Of a stretch of 64,000 bases of DNA, positions 19,131-27,544 are shown piece after piece (within the stretch, counting starts at the first letter, position 1; every line of letters starts with the position of its first letter). A program made the position numbers and the translations under genes. Origin of the DNA: Bacteroidota bacterium (GTDB lineage: Bacteria; Bacteroidota; Bacteroidia; Bacteroidales; Lentimicrobiaceae); the NCBI GenBank assembly GCA_009773455.1, contig WSXU01000007.1, positions 62,001 through 126,000 of the forward strand. Reading direction: 5' to 3'. Under the pieces are notes generated by a model. The model was not told the origin of the DNA. It saw only the letters and a program-made list of their open reading frames with translations, and did no database searches.

Positions 19131-19174
19131 CGATAACAAGCCCGCTGCATTCAATTGTGGATGGCTTGTTGTTG
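19131..19174. terminator. hairpin at the start of accessory block A
   Basis: A 12-pair stem with two G-U pairs: 19131-19142 (CGATAACAAGCC) with 19163-19174 (GGCTTGTTGTTG), loop 20 nt. No T-run follows, so it is a weak terminator candidate. The spacing from 19115 to 19385 (271 bp) otherwise holds only AT-rich DNA with an isolated AGTACA at 19212-19217. Confidence 0.4.
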
Positions 19175-19385
19175 AATCCCGGGTATTGAGAAAAATCAAT
19201 GGTACTCCTTTAGTACATTAAAATTACTTACTACATTTGAGAAAATTAAAAGAGGTGAATGTGAACAAGGTTTCTGACTCTCATTAGACTTGAACACAAA
19301 TTGTGATTATTTAAACGATTTAAAGGCATCTATATGCTGAAAATTATAATTTAAACGGACGAAAAACTTCAAAAGAAGCGACATT

Positions 19386-21971
19386 ATGGAATTAGGAAAT
19401 AAGCTTACTTTAAGGTGTCCTGTAAGAGGAGAATTAAAGGCATATAAAAAAAGCAATGACGGACTTACTCCAACAGAAGAATATTTTAGGGTCGAAGCAA
19501 TCAAGCATCTTGTCAAACTTGGTTATCCTACTGACAACTTTAAAATTGAACCGATCATTAAAAAATTTGGAAATGGTGGACGAAATTCATTTAGAAGTGA
19601 CTTTGCTGTTTTAGATGTTCCTGCTACATCAATAGATACATACGACATAGATGTTTTGCTTGACCATGCACTTTTAATCTGCGAAGTAAAGAGAGATAAC
19701 TCCAAATCCGACTATGTAAAAACAACACAAGTCAAACCTATGCTTGACTTTTCAAAGCTCGAAAAGTGTGTTGGTTTATATTGGGATAATATAGAACAAA
19801 GAGTTTTCTGGTATGAGAAGGAAAAGGGGAAAAGGCAAATAAAGGAAGGGCCAATTTCATTTATCCCTTCCTTCGGAGACAACATTAAAACTAAACCGCT
19901 GACTTTTTCAGATACAAATCCATCTGATTCATTGCTTGAGTTATTCAGCAGAATAGAAGATATATTGCATCAAGCAGCTTTTGACCATGAAAAAAGATAT
20001 GAAATTATTTTGCAACTATTGCTAACTAAAATCTTTGATGAACATGCATTTGAAGCAAGACCGAAACAACCGTTAGGTGTTCAAGATTATAGTGTTTTAG
20101 GAACACCACCAGCAATAGCAAAAGAAAAATTCGAGAAAATTGTAGAAAGGGCGATTTCATTTTATGAGAAACACCTGCCAAATAAAATTCCAAAGACTAT
20201 TTCAATTAAAGCTGATACATTAATTGAAATTCTAAAAATCCTCGCACCTATACGAATTATACACTCTAAAAGAGATGTAGTTCAAACTTTCTACATGAAG
20301 TTTGCAAAAGACATTTACAAATGGGACTTAGCTCAATACTTTACCCCAACAACGGTAACAGACTTTATTGTTGATATATTGAATCCACAATTCGGTGAAC
20401 ATGTTTGCGACCCTGCTTGTGGAAGTGCTGACTTTTTAGTTGCAGCCTTTAGAATTGGGAGAAAGATAAATCCAGGTTATGCAGACTGTGTATGGGGAGT
20501 TGACAACTCATCTAATGCTGTTCAAATTTCTGTATTAAACATGCTTTTAAATGGTGATGGAAAAACGAATATCGAAAAAGATGACTCATTAGAGAACGTA
20601 AATAAATATTTGAATCGTTACGACATTCTTATTTGCAATCCTCCTTTTGGGAGTAAGATAGTTGAGAAGCGAAAAGCTGTACTTAAAAATTTCGACTTGG
20701 GTTATGAATACAATGTTAAAAACAATGTAATTAATAAAACTGGTAAACTTTTAGATAGCCAAGAAACTGGCCTTTTGTTTGTTGAGGTATGCGTAAAACA
20801 ATGCAAACCAGGTGGAAGGATGGGAATAATTTTACCAAATGGTTATCTTGGAAATAGGTCAAATAAATTCAAGTTTTTCAGAGAATGGCTTCTTAAAAAC
20901 ACAAAAGTTGCAGCCATTGCATCTTTCCCCCGCTTCACTTTTAAATCAAGTGGAGCGGATGTAAGCGCAAGTGTGATATTTTTAGAAAAGAGAAAAAAAC
21001 CGCTTAAAAAAGTGATTGATGATAGTTATTCATTTGCAGTTGAAATGATTGAAAATGTTGGTTGGGATGCTGGCAATAAAAAGGCAGCCCCAATTTTCAA
21101 AAGAAATGAAGATGACGGAAGTTTCATTGTAAATGATGATGGTGATTTAATAATAGATTCAGATTTCAATTTTGCAATAGATAAAATCCGAGCGAGCAAA
21201 GCTTCAGAAGATTTTGAATGGTTAGTTGAAGGTCAAGATACAATTGCAACAAATGAATCTTGGGCTTTAAATATTAAAACTGTTACGAAAGATGGTGATT
21301 TAACTTTAGATCCTAAAAGATATTGTCGAAAGGTGATGCAACTAAGGCAGACGCTAATAAAGAAAAATTATCTTCTGCTTGGAGACATAATTGATTTTAT
21401 TCCAGAAAAATTTTCATCAACCAATAAAGCTAACAAAATAGTAATTTCTAATCTATACAAGTATGTAGAGATACAAGATATTGGATATGGTGACTATAAT
21501 GTGAACGAGTTGAAAGGGTGGCAATTGCCTAGCAGAGCAAGACATTTCGCAGAAGAAGGTGATATATACTTCGGTTCCATTTGGGGAAGTGTTTCAAAAT
21601 GGTGTTATATAGGCAAAGGGACTGAAAATATTGTTCTTACAAATGGTTGCCACCGTTGTAGAATTAAAATGGGGAAAGAAAATTACTTGTTAGATCTTCT
21701 TTCTTATATGAATTCAGAAGGCTGGTCAGCTCAACTTCGTTCAATGGCTAGAGGCTCTGATGGTTTAGCTGAAGTTTCCATTGATGATGCAAAACAAATC
21801 ATAATTCCAGTAATCGAAGATGTAAAAATCAGAAGGGAGATACAACCGTATATAGAAAATTTGCAAGCTGGACGAGTAACAATAAGTAATACGATTGGAA
21901 TGTTGATTAATAAGAAACAATGGGACATTGATGAACCGAAAGCAAGACCAAGTCACATAGTTTTAGTTTGA
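19386..21971 (+). CDS. type IIG-like restriction-modification enzyme (nuclease, N6-adenine methylase and recognition domains in one chain)
   Basis: 861 residues. The N-terminal nuclease-like part shows a PD-(D/E)xK pattern: SDFAVLD (D72) and LICEVK (E100, K102), as in HsdR N-terminal domains. A gamma-class N6-adenine methylase follows: motif I DPACGSADFL at about 342 and motif IV NPPFGS at about 418. The region after about 650 looks like a target-recognition domain (WQLPSRARHF, LTNGCHRCRI). One polypeptide would thus recognise, methylate and cut DNA. It is AT-rich compared with the phage genes around it, which suggests separate acquisition as cargo that protects the lysogen. Confidence 0.82.
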   Translation: MELGNKLTLRCPVRGELKAYKKSNDGLTPTEEYFRVEAIKHLVKLGYPTDNFKIEPIIKKFGNGGRNSFRSDFAVLDVPATSIDTYDIDVLLDHALLICEVKRDNSKSDYVKTTQVKPMLDFSKLEKCVGLYWDNIEQRVFWYEKEKGKRQIKEGPISFIPSFGDNIKTKPLTFSDTNPSDSLLELFSRIEDILHQAAFDHEKRYEIILQLLLTKIFDEHAFEARPKQPLGVQDYSVLGTPPAIAKEKFEKIVERAISFYEKHLPNKIPKTISIKADTLIEILKILAPIRIIHSKRDVVQTFYMKFAKDIYKWDLAQYFTPTTVTDFIVDILNPQFGEHVCDPACGSADFLVAAFRIGRKINPGYADCVWGVDNSSNAVQISVLNMLLNGDGKTNIEKDDSLENVNKYLNRYDILICNPPFGSKIVEKRKAVLKNFDLGYEYNVKNNVINKTGKLLDSQETGLLFVEVCVKQCKPGGRMGIILPNGYLGNRSNKFKFFREWLLKNTKVAAIASFPRFTFKSSGADVSASVIFLEKRKKPLKKVIDDSYSFAVEMIENVGWDAGNKKAAPIFKRNEDDGSFIVNDDGDLIIDSDFNFAIDKIRASKASEDFEWLVEGQDTIATNESWALNIKTVTKDGDLTLDPKRYCRKVMQLRQTLIKKNYLLLGDIIDFIPEKFSSTNKANKIVISNLYKYVEIQDIGYGDYNVNELKGWQLPSRARHFAEEGDIYFGSIWGSVSKWCYIGKGTENIVLTNGCHRCRIKMGKENYLLDLLSYMNSEGWSAQLRSMARGSDGLAEVSIDDAKQIIIPVIEDVKIRREIQPYIENLQAGRVTISNTIGMLINKKQWDIDEPKARPSHIVLV

Positions 21972-22041
21972 CAATTACATTTACTAAAGACGTAAGTTGC
22001 AGTCAATAATTCATCCAATCAACGAACCTAACAGGGAAATA

Positions 22042-22764
22042 ATGGCCTATTCATCAAAAAAACACATTAAGACTAAAAAACCATGGGCTCTTACAGCAAA
22101 TAGATTTATTTGCTTTATAGATATTATGGGGTTCAAGAATATGGTCATGCGAAATTCCCATGCTGAGATTTATAAATTACTATTAACATTATCCAAATTA
22201 AGAACCATTGCTGAAGAAGAGTTTTCATTTGATAATCAGAAAGACTCTCTTAAATCAGTGAGTTTTTCTGATTCAATCATTATTTTTACAAAGGATGATT
22301 CAATAGATTGCTTTGAGGCAATAACATCTGCGTCCAATTTTCTATTTTCAAAAGCCATGGAATTTGAAATACCGATGAAAGGTGCTTTAGCTCATGGGGA
22401 ATTGAGTATAAATATTACTAGCCAAGTATTCTTTGGTCAACCATTGATTGATGCCTACTTATTAGAGGAAGAAATTGCATTCTATGGTATTGTTGTTCAT
22501 GATACTCTGGAAAAATTTTTAAACAATAATTCACTGGAAATAGAGGCGGAGTTTCTTGGTTTATATATTGAATGTTCTGCTCATTTCAAATCTGGGAAAA
22601 TAAATCATATAATGTTGAATTGGTTAAACTTTTTAAAGCCTCAAGCAGGTCTCTCAAAAAGAGATATAGCACTATCTCTTATGAAAAAACAAAGAGAGAA
22701 GACTTCAGGAGGACCAAGAAAGTATATAGATAATACAATTAGTATTATAAATGAGATGGAATAA
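22042..22764 (+). CDS. divergent class III nucleotide cyclase-like protein
   Basis: 240 residues from ATG 22042 (an upstream TTG at 21997 is less likely). Two aspartates stand in the positions of the metal-binding pair of class III cyclases: FIDIMGF (D27) and SFSDSIIIF (D77), followed by MKGALAHGEL (about 112-121) and FFGQPLIDAYLLEEE (about 130-144). Proteins with this pattern are common, poorly described relatives of adenylate/guanylate cyclases; pyrimidine cyclases of Pycsar anti-phage systems belong to the same superfamily. It follows the type IIG gene by 70 bp in the same AT-rich block. No obvious cyclic-nucleotide effector (TIR or membrane type) is beside it, so a defence role is inference. 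Confidence 0.6.
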   Translation: MAYSSKKHIKTKKPWALTANRFICFIDIMGFKNMVMRNSHAEIYKLLLTLSKLRTIAEEEFSFDNQKDSLKSVSFSDSIIIFTKDDSIDCFEAITSASNFLFSKAMEFEIPMKGALAHGELSINITSQVFFGQPLIDAYLLEEEIAFYGIVVHDTLEKFLNNNSLEIEAEFLGLYIECSAHFKSGKINHIMLNWLNFLKPQAGLSKRDIALSLMKKQREKTSGGPRKYIDNTISIINEME

Positions 22765-23080
22765 AAATAATTATTATGCACTACTCAAGCTGCCACAGTT
22801 TATTTAGGGCAATAATCAACAGAAAAACTTAGCATTAATCAAAGAACTGCCACATTCATTTTTATATATTGCCCCTCCCCAGGCAGCTAATTACCTTTAC
22901 TCTACCATTCAGCCCCGTTCAGCGAAGCGTCAAACACTTATGAGCGCAGCGAATACCATTTAACAACCTTTCCCTTTCTCAAGGGCTTCCATTTGCCCGG
23001 AACACATACACCATTGCACACATTTAAAAAACTTTCATTTGTCCAAAACCAACCCCCCTTCCCCCATTCTTATATTTTAC
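22765..23080. other. 316-bp gene-free spacer after accessory block A
   Basis: No open reading frame with coding character is seen. The sequence is AT-rich to about 22870 and then mixed, with a short pyrimidine-rich tract (CCCCCCTTCCCCC) near 23053. It leads directly into the TGTAATT array. Confidence 0.5.
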
Positions 23081-23346
23081 TGTAATTTGTAATTAAAAGG
23101 GATAAGTAATTGAATGAAAATAGTTTATGAGATTACAAAAAAATTACAATCCGGCGAAAAATTTGTAATTCGCTGTAGTTTGTAATTTTTGCTCAACAGT
23201 AGAAAAATAGAAATTACAGAAAATTACAGAATTGTACGTTTTTGTAATTGCTCATTATCAAATAGTTGGAAAAGCCTGTAATTTGCTCTGTAATTTGTAA
23301 TTAATTGTATTTTAATTTATTACAATAGAAAAAAGAGAAAATTACA
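23081..23346. repeat. iteron-like array of TGTAATT repeats; candidate phage origin or operator array
   Basis: Twelve exact copies of TGTAATT lie in 266 bp: eight forward (starting 23081, 23088, 23164, 23181, 23243, 23277, 23289, 23296) and four reverse as AATTACA (23142, 23212, 23222, 23340), with degenerate ones such as GATTACA near 23132 and TGTAGTT at 23174. Several copies are head-to-tail at 7-bp spacing. The region is very AT-rich and gene-free, like an iteron origin with an AT-rich unwinding region, or a dense operator cluster. Which protein binds is not known; the DnaA-like protein at 18017-18517 is a candidate. Confidence 0.65.
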
Positions 23347-23390
23347 AAAAAGGGCTGTTTTTAAGCAGCGCTACAGGGGCTTGCTTTTTC

Positions 23391-23406
23391 TATCGACATG
23401 TCGATA
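23391..23406. promoter_or_regulatory. 16-bp perfect palindrome upstream of the structural genes
   Basis: TATCGACATGTCGATA is a perfect palindrome 53 bp before the first structural-module gene. Its half TATCGACA also occurs in the early control region (13508-13515). Probably the site of a dimeric phage regulator. Confidence 0.55.
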
Positions 23407-23439
23407 ATTGCAGACTCCCCGAAAAAAGGAATTTTAAAA

Positions 23440-23460
23440 ATGCGTAATATATTTACGCAT
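23440..23460. promoter_or_regulatory. inverted repeat overlapping the start codon of the first structural gene
   Basis: ATGCGTAA-TATAT-TTACGCAT, perfect 8-bp arms with a 5-bp spacer. The right arm includes the first two bases of the ATG at 23459, so a protein or an RNA hairpin here would directly affect this gene. Confidence 0.5.
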
Positions 23461-24031
23461 GTTCACTTTGTTGCTCCAGACTAAGCCTTATGTTCATCAT
23501 TACCTGGTTTCAAATTTCGGAAACCCTGCCAACCTCACCTCAGATCCGCGCCTGCATAACCTTTTCCGCCGCTGCCTGAGAAAACCTGCCGCCCGCTTTA
23601 CCAAACAATACAAACCCCTTCGCCTGGTCAAATACACCTCCCAGTCTAAGATCATCATTTCTGAGGACGACTTTTACCGCTATGGCTGGGAAATGTCAAA
23701 GGTCAACACCATCTACTTTGGCCGCGAGCTCGAGAACAGGGCAAAGTTCCTTATGCGTAGCATCGTATCGGTTTACATGGCCTTCATGTCGCAGAAAAAT
23801 GCCATCCTTTTGTTCCAGGAGAAATTCGGGTATACCGATGATGTGTGGAGCTTCGATTCAATTCGGAAGGACTTTAGCCGCAACGGCCCCACACACAAAG
23901 TAGACTTCCGGGCAGAAATAACAGAAAAAACAGAAAGAATTATTCTGGAAAACTTGTCCGAGTTGGGGACAATTTCACAAAAACTACTAAAGGACCATGT
24001 CGGAAATAAAAAAGCAAAGAGATCAGCTTAG
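23459..24031 (+). CDS. phage protein of unknown function at the head of the structural module
   Basis: 190 residues, basic (many Arg/Lys, [20 protein letters not shown]) with a helical middle. No catalytic motif recognised. The ATG at 23459 overlaps an inverted repeat. It overlaps the next gene by 35 bp. Its place ahead of the protease and capsid suggests a head or regulatory protein, but this is only context. Confidence 0.7.
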   Translation: MFTLLLQTKPYVHHYLVSNFGNPANLTSDPRLHNLFRRCLRKPAARFTKQYKPLRLVKYTSQSKIIISEDDFYRYGWEMSKVNTIYFGRELENRAKFLMRSIVSVYMAFMSQKNAILLFQEKFGYTDDVWSFDSIRKDFSRNGPTHKVDFRAEITEKTERIILENLSELGTISQKLLKDHVGNKKAKRSA

Positions 24032-24461
24032 CGGTCATCTCTCACTCATCGCCGTTCCCATCCCCAATATCACCACCATAGAAGGGGACATCATTTACTG
24101 TAAAGATCCTGCTTTAAACTATGAGCTGGACTGCTCAAAGGAATCCATCAGCTATTCCGGCCCGTCGGAGTATAACGCTGCGGGCACTGCATTCAGTCAC
24201 CAGGTCAATGGATTTATCCGGGGCCGGTCCATCAGTAACGACCGGCTCCTGGAATCTATGCTCAGGCACCGGTTTGTAGTTGTTCTGCAGAATACTGATG
24301 GTTACTACTCCCGCATCGGCGACCAGGTCATAGGCCTTGCCTTCAGTTTTACCTATGCCACGGATCCCCAGGCCGAAGGATCCACCGGTTACTCAATATC
24401 CTTCACCGGCACAACCCTCACCACCCAAAAACCTGTCGTTTTTCCTTTCTCAATAAAGTAA
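23997..24461 (+). CDS. phage structural-module protein, unknown
   Basis: 154 residues, beta-rich and Ser/Thr/Gly-rich toward the C-terminus ([20 protein letters not shown]), like small virion or tail-associated proteins. It overlaps the previous gene. No family recognised. Confidence 0.7.
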   Translation: MSEIKKQRDQLSGHLSLIAVPIPNITTIEGDIIYCKDPALNYELDCSKESISYSGPSEYNAAGTAFSHQVNGFIRGRSISNDRLLESMLRHRFVVVLQNTDGYYSRIGDQVIGLAFSFTYATDPQAEGSTGYSISFTGTTLTTQKPVVFPFSIK

Positions 24462-24477
24462 ACTTTCCTACATAACT

Positions 24478-24516
24478 GACTCCCCTCTCCACCTGGAGAG
24501 GGGCAGGGGGGTGAGG
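24478..24516. repeat. REP-like palindromic repeat, copy 2
   Basis: Core CCCCTCTCCACCTGGAGAGGGG (22 bp, arms CCCCTCTCCA/TGGAGAGGGG) followed by CAGGGGGGTGAGG. Nearly identical to 27494-27531. It lies between two genes, just before the 24519 promoter-like motif, and could stop upstream transcription. Confidence 0.65.
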
Positions 24517-24518
24517 CC

Positions 24519-24556
24519 TTGTCCTTTATTATCCACGTTTTCCCTCTGTATCATTG
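24519..24556 (+). promoter_or_regulatory. phage late promoter-like motif, copy 1
   Basis: TTGTCCTTTA at 24519 and ATTGCCAAAAA starting at 24553, 34 bp apart (first base to first base), then the protease ATG at 24572. The same two-part motif with 33-34 bp spacing precedes the genes at 37428, 49067 and 55140. Confidence 0.6.
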
Positions 24557-24571
24557 CCAAAAATTCCTTCA

Positions 24572-25648
24572 ATGGCAAAGAAAATCTTAATAATCGATGG
24601 TTCTATCGGCAACTATGGCTACTCGAAGCAGTGGCTTAATTACATGCTTAACGGGGCTGATAACGATGAAATCGAAGTTCAGATCTCCAGCCTCGGTGGT
24701 TCCGTAGATCATGCCATCGCCATGCATGACCGGTTCGCCTCCCATGGCAGTGTAACCTCAGTGCTTACCGGTATGGTAGCCAGCTCCGGAACTGTCATTG
24801 CCCTGAGTACCTATACCCGCATGAGCCAGAACTCCATGTACCTTATCCATAAAGCCATGATCTGGATCGATGAATGGGGCACCATGAATGAGGACGATAT
24901 CGATGAACTCATCGCCAAACTCGGGAAGGAGAAAAACGAGGTTGCCAAGGTTACCCTGGTCATCGCGAAAATGTATGCAACAAAATCCGGGAAAGGAGTT
25001 AAGGAAATCCTGGATCTGATGAAAAAACAAACCTGGCTCACTGCCGATGAGGCAAAAGAGTGGGGTTTTGTCGATGAAGTATTTGCCCCTTCTAAAGTCA
25101 TCAACTATGCTGAGGATCTCTCCATGGTTGCCATGCTCCAGGCCAACGGCTACCCGGTTCCGGAGCGTAAGGGTGCAAAGCCACCGGTGGCAACACAGGT
25201 AGATGAAGAATCCCTCTTCAACCGGCTGTCAACCCGCTTTCAGGAAATTTTTAAACCCAAACATAATTCAATGAAGAAGCAATTCTTAAACCTTAACAAG
25301 GTGCTGAAGGTGGAAAAACTCGAGAGCTCTGATGAAGGAGTTTTCCTCAATGAACAGCAGCTCGAATCCATCGAGCAGGACCTTTCAGCGCGTGCCCAGG
25401 CAGACACTGCCCGCAGCACCGCTGAAACCTCCCTTACCAATGCTACAACAGCATTGGATTCTATCGATGTCTCTGTAAAGAATGCAGTTACCATCGAAAA
25501 TAAAGTAGCTGCCATTAAGACCCTCCTGGCCCAGAAACCCGGTTCTAAACCTTCCGGTGTTCAGGGGAAAAAGGATCCCGAAGTTAAGGATGAAGGTGTT
25601 GATTGGGATACCCTGAACAGCCTGCCCCACATGAAAGAAGTTGATTAA
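24572..25648 (+). CDS. ClpP-like prohead protease with C-terminal scaffold-like region
   Basis: 358 residues from ATG 24572. The N-terminal ~200 residues are a ClpP/S14 domain: ISSLGGSVDHAIAMHD, the nucleophile region GMVASSGTV (Ser at about 71) and the catalytic His in LIHKAM (about 93). Phage ClpP-type proteases mature the capsid and cut the scaffold. The C-terminal ~125 residues are Ala/Ser/Gln-rich and probably coiled, as in scaffolds; an internal ATG at 25271 (MKKQFLNLNKVLKVEKLESS) could allow a separate scaffold product in the same frame. The capsid gene follows at once. Confidence 0.85.
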   Translation: MAKKILIIDGSIGNYGYSKQWLNYMLNGADNDEIEVQISSLGGSVDHAIAMHDRFASHGSVTSVLTGMVASSGTVIALSTYTRMSQNSMYLIHKAMIWIDEWGTMNEDDIDELIAKLGKEKNEVAKVTLVIAKMYATKSGKGVKEILDLMKKQTWLTADEAKEWGFVDEVFAPSKVINYAEDLSMVAMLQANGYPVPERKGAKPPVATQVDEESLFNRLSTRFQEIFKPKHNSMKKQFLNLNKVLKVEKLESSDEGVFLNEQQLESIEQDLSARAQADTARSTAETSLTNATTALDSIDVSVKNAVTIENKVAAIKTLLAQKPGSKPSGVQGKKDPEVKDEGVDWDTLNSLPHMKEVD

Positions 25649-25666
25649 TCCTCTTATTCTCCAAAC

Positions 25667-26635
25667 ATGGACGTATCTGAAATTGTAACCGCGTTCGGGG
25701 CTTACTATGAAAGCTCAGGACAAAACAAAAACCGCATACTCGGAATGCTTACCCAGGGACTGGTAACCCCTGGCATCTGTACCCCCATCAAGACTGACGA
25801 CACAATCTACAAGCTGGCACAGCTTACCATTCAGAAAATCGTTCAGTCATTCCAGAAAGGATGGACCCCCAAGCATGCAACCGCCTTCACGCCAAACGAG
25901 CTGAAGCTTTACCACTTCAAAGTGGACGAAGACATCTGGCCCGATGACATTGAAGCAACCTGGCTGGGGTTCCTTTCCTCTGATTCTGTCAGCCGCCAGG
26001 AATGGCCGCTCATCAAGTTCCTCATTGAGCACCCCGATCAGGGCTACCTTGCCAAGATCAATTCCGATATGGAGCTCGAGGAATACGGTAAAGGTGTTTA
26101 CCAGGAACCTGCTGCCGGTGTCGCCGGTGATACCGGTAAATCAATGAATGGTCTTATCACCCAGCTTCAGGCCGGGGTAAATGCCGAGACCATGAATTCA
26201 ATCAACCTCGGAGCGCTTGAGGAAGCTACAATCTTCGATCAGGTTGAACTTTTCGTCGACAATATCGCCGAAACCTACCAGCACATCGCCATGGATCTGT
26301 GTATGTCCCCGAAATGGGTACGTGCCTATTTCCGCGACAAACGTGCCAACGGTTTTTACGACTACAAATCATCCCGCGATATCAATTCCGAGATCGATTT
26401 CACTCCTCAGGCTGTAAAAGCTTTGCCTTCATTCAGTGGTACCGATGCCATTTTTGCAACCCCAAAGGTTAACCTGCTTCACCTTACCAAAAAGTCAAAG
26501 AACAAAACCAACATCAAAATAGAAGAGTACCGCAGGAATGTTAGCTTCTATTGCGACTGGTGGGAAGGTCTTGGCTTTGGCATGGATGCAGCCGTCTGGA
26601 CCAACCTTCGGAAACCTGCCGGCGGAGGCATATAA
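25667..26635 (+). CDS. probable major capsid protein
   Basis: 322 residues, directly after the protease-scaffold gene, the usual place for the major capsid protein. The chain has an N-terminal helical part, a middle alpha/beta part and a C-terminal WEGLGFGMDAAVWTNLRKPA. It looks like HK97-fold capsid proteins of Bacteroidota phages, though the fold cannot be proved by eye. An alternative is a minor head protein, but no other gene nearby fits the capsid better. Confidence 0.7.
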   Translation: MDVSEIVTAFGAYYESSGQNKNRILGMLTQGLVTPGICTPIKTDDTIYKLAQLTIQKIVQSFQKGWTPKHATAFTPNELKLYHFKVDEDIWPDDIEATWLGFLSSDSVSRQEWPLIKFLIEHPDQGYLAKINSDMELEEYGKGVYQEPAAGVAGDTGKSMNGLITQLQAGVNAETMNSINLGALEEATIFDQVELFVDNIAETYQHIAMDLCMSPKWVRAYFRDKRANGFYDYKSSRDINSEIDFTPQAVKALPSFSGTDAIFATPKVNLLHLTKKSKNKTNIKIEEYRRNVSFYCDWWEGLGFGMDAAVWTNLRKPAGGGI

Positions 26636-26644
26636 CTTAACCCT

Positions 26645-26670
26645 GGTCCCTCTGCCCTGGCGGAGGGGCC
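26645..26670. terminator. GC-rich hairpin between capsid and tail-tube genes
   Basis: GGTCCCTCTGCC (26645-26656) pairs with GGCGGAGGGGCC (26659-26670) with two G-U pairs; the loop is tight, so the innermost pairs open. No T-run follows. It may reduce read-through from the strongly expressed capsid gene or protect its mRNA end. Confidence 0.45.
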
Positions 26671-26698
26671 TGCTGTTTAACCCTTAAAATTTCAAAAC

Positions 26699-27250
26699 GT
26701 GGATTTCACAGATATTTTAAAAGAACTGAAGGATGGCGAGAACATGGGCGGTCTTCCTCAGAAGTTTTACTTCGGCTACCAGGCCGATGTCGGAACCTGG
26801 CCTGCAAAACCGGTAGCTCCAATTCTCACCATGGAGGCTGCCGGTAAGCTCACCGGCGATCTGCTTATGAAAGTCGGCAAACGTATGTTTGAGTTCTATT
26901 TTACCGATGATACCGGGGAATTCAAAATTGAGCCGGTCGGTGAAATGGATGGCAAATCATTCATTCTCCGTCTTACCATCTTCCATCCGGGCTTATCGGC
27001 CAAAATTTTCGGCTTCATGAATGCAGCCAAAAACGATAACCTGGTGCTCATCGTGCCGGATAACAACGGCAATATGTATGTCATGGGCGATGCACTTCGC
27101 CCCGCAATCTACTCAGGCGCCCCTGATGGAGCCGGTACCGGCAAGGAAACTGCCGGCAGACGTGGAATAAGCATGGAGTTTACATACAAGACCTCCAACC
27201 TGTATGTTTACACCGGCTCAATTCCTCTCACTGTTGCCGTAGAACCGTAA
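26699..27250 (+). CDS. probable tail tube (major tail) protein
   Basis: 183 residues from GTG 26699. A beta-rich chain with FYFTDDTGEFKIEPVGEM, LVLIVPDNNGNMYVMGDA and a C-terminal Ig-like ending, in line with tail tube proteins of siphoviruses. It follows the capsid gene. The start is GTG because no ATG is placed well; the internal Met at codon 16 is a possible alternative. Confidence 0.55.
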   Translation: MDFTDILKELKDGENMGGLPQKFYFGYQADVGTWPAKPVAPILTMEAAGKLTGDLLMKVGKRMFEFYFTDDTGEFKIEPVGEMDGKSFILRLTIFHPGLSAKIFGFMNAAKNDNLVLIVPDNNGNMYVMGDALRPAIYSGAPDGAGTGKETAGRRGISMEFTYKTSNLYVYTGSIPLTVAVEP

Positions 27251-27251
27251 C

Positions 27252-27437
27252 ATGTCGCTGCACAAGTATTTCCGGTTAAAGGGTATCGAACCCGGTCGCG
27301 TTGTCACTCAGCAGTTCGGAACAATAGATTTCAGGGAGAAAATCCCACTCGAAACACTAAAACAACTCTTCGCGGCCGGGTTTCCATACCTGGAGCTGAC
27401 CAAAGAGGGCGAAAAACGGTTAGCCCCGAAACAATAA
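27252..27437 (+). CDS. small phage protein, unknown
   Basis: 61 residues, ATG immediately after the previous stop. Contains LKQLFAAGFPYLELTKEGEK, a pattern of small head-completion-like proteins in Bacteroidota phages. A strong terminator follows. Confidence 0.6.
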   Translation: MSLHKYFRLKGIEPGRVVTQQFGTIDFREKIPLETLKQLFAAGFPYLELTKEGEKRLAPKQ

Positions 27438-27440
27438 CCA

Positions 27441-27467
27441 AAAGCCCTGGAAAGCAGGGCTTTTTTT
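27441..27467 (+). terminator. rho-independent terminator
   Basis: Stem AAAGCCCTG/CAGGGCTTT (9 bp), loop GAAAG, followed by a run of seven T that overlaps the stem end. It closes the protease-capsid-tail tube transcription unit. Confidence 0.85.
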
Positions 27468-27493
27468 AATCAACTGAAGAAAAACAACTTTCC

Positions 27494-27531
27494 AACTCCC
27501 CTCTCCAGTTGGAGAGGGGCAGGGGGTGAGG
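27494..27531. repeat. REP-like palindromic repeat, copy 3
   Basis: Arms CCCCTCTCCA/TGGAGAGGGG with loop GT replaced in the centre, then CAGGGGGTGAGG. Nearly identical to 24478-24516. It lies between the terminator at 27441 and the next gene. Confidence 0.65.
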
Positions 27532-27544
27532 TAAACCAATTCAC

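Noticed and set aside
19131-22970. Cassette-like borders around accessory block A
   Set aside because: CGATAACAAG at 19131 and AACAAC near 22962 recall the block B borders, but the pairing between the two ends is only six bases and no structured site lies between them.
23081-23346. CRISPR array
   Set aside because: Repeats are only 7 bp, in both orientations and with irregular spacing; no Cas genes.
24525-24536. DnaA box TTATCCACG near the protease promoter
   Set aside because: Single 8/9 match within the promoter motif; no cluster, so no origin is claimed there.
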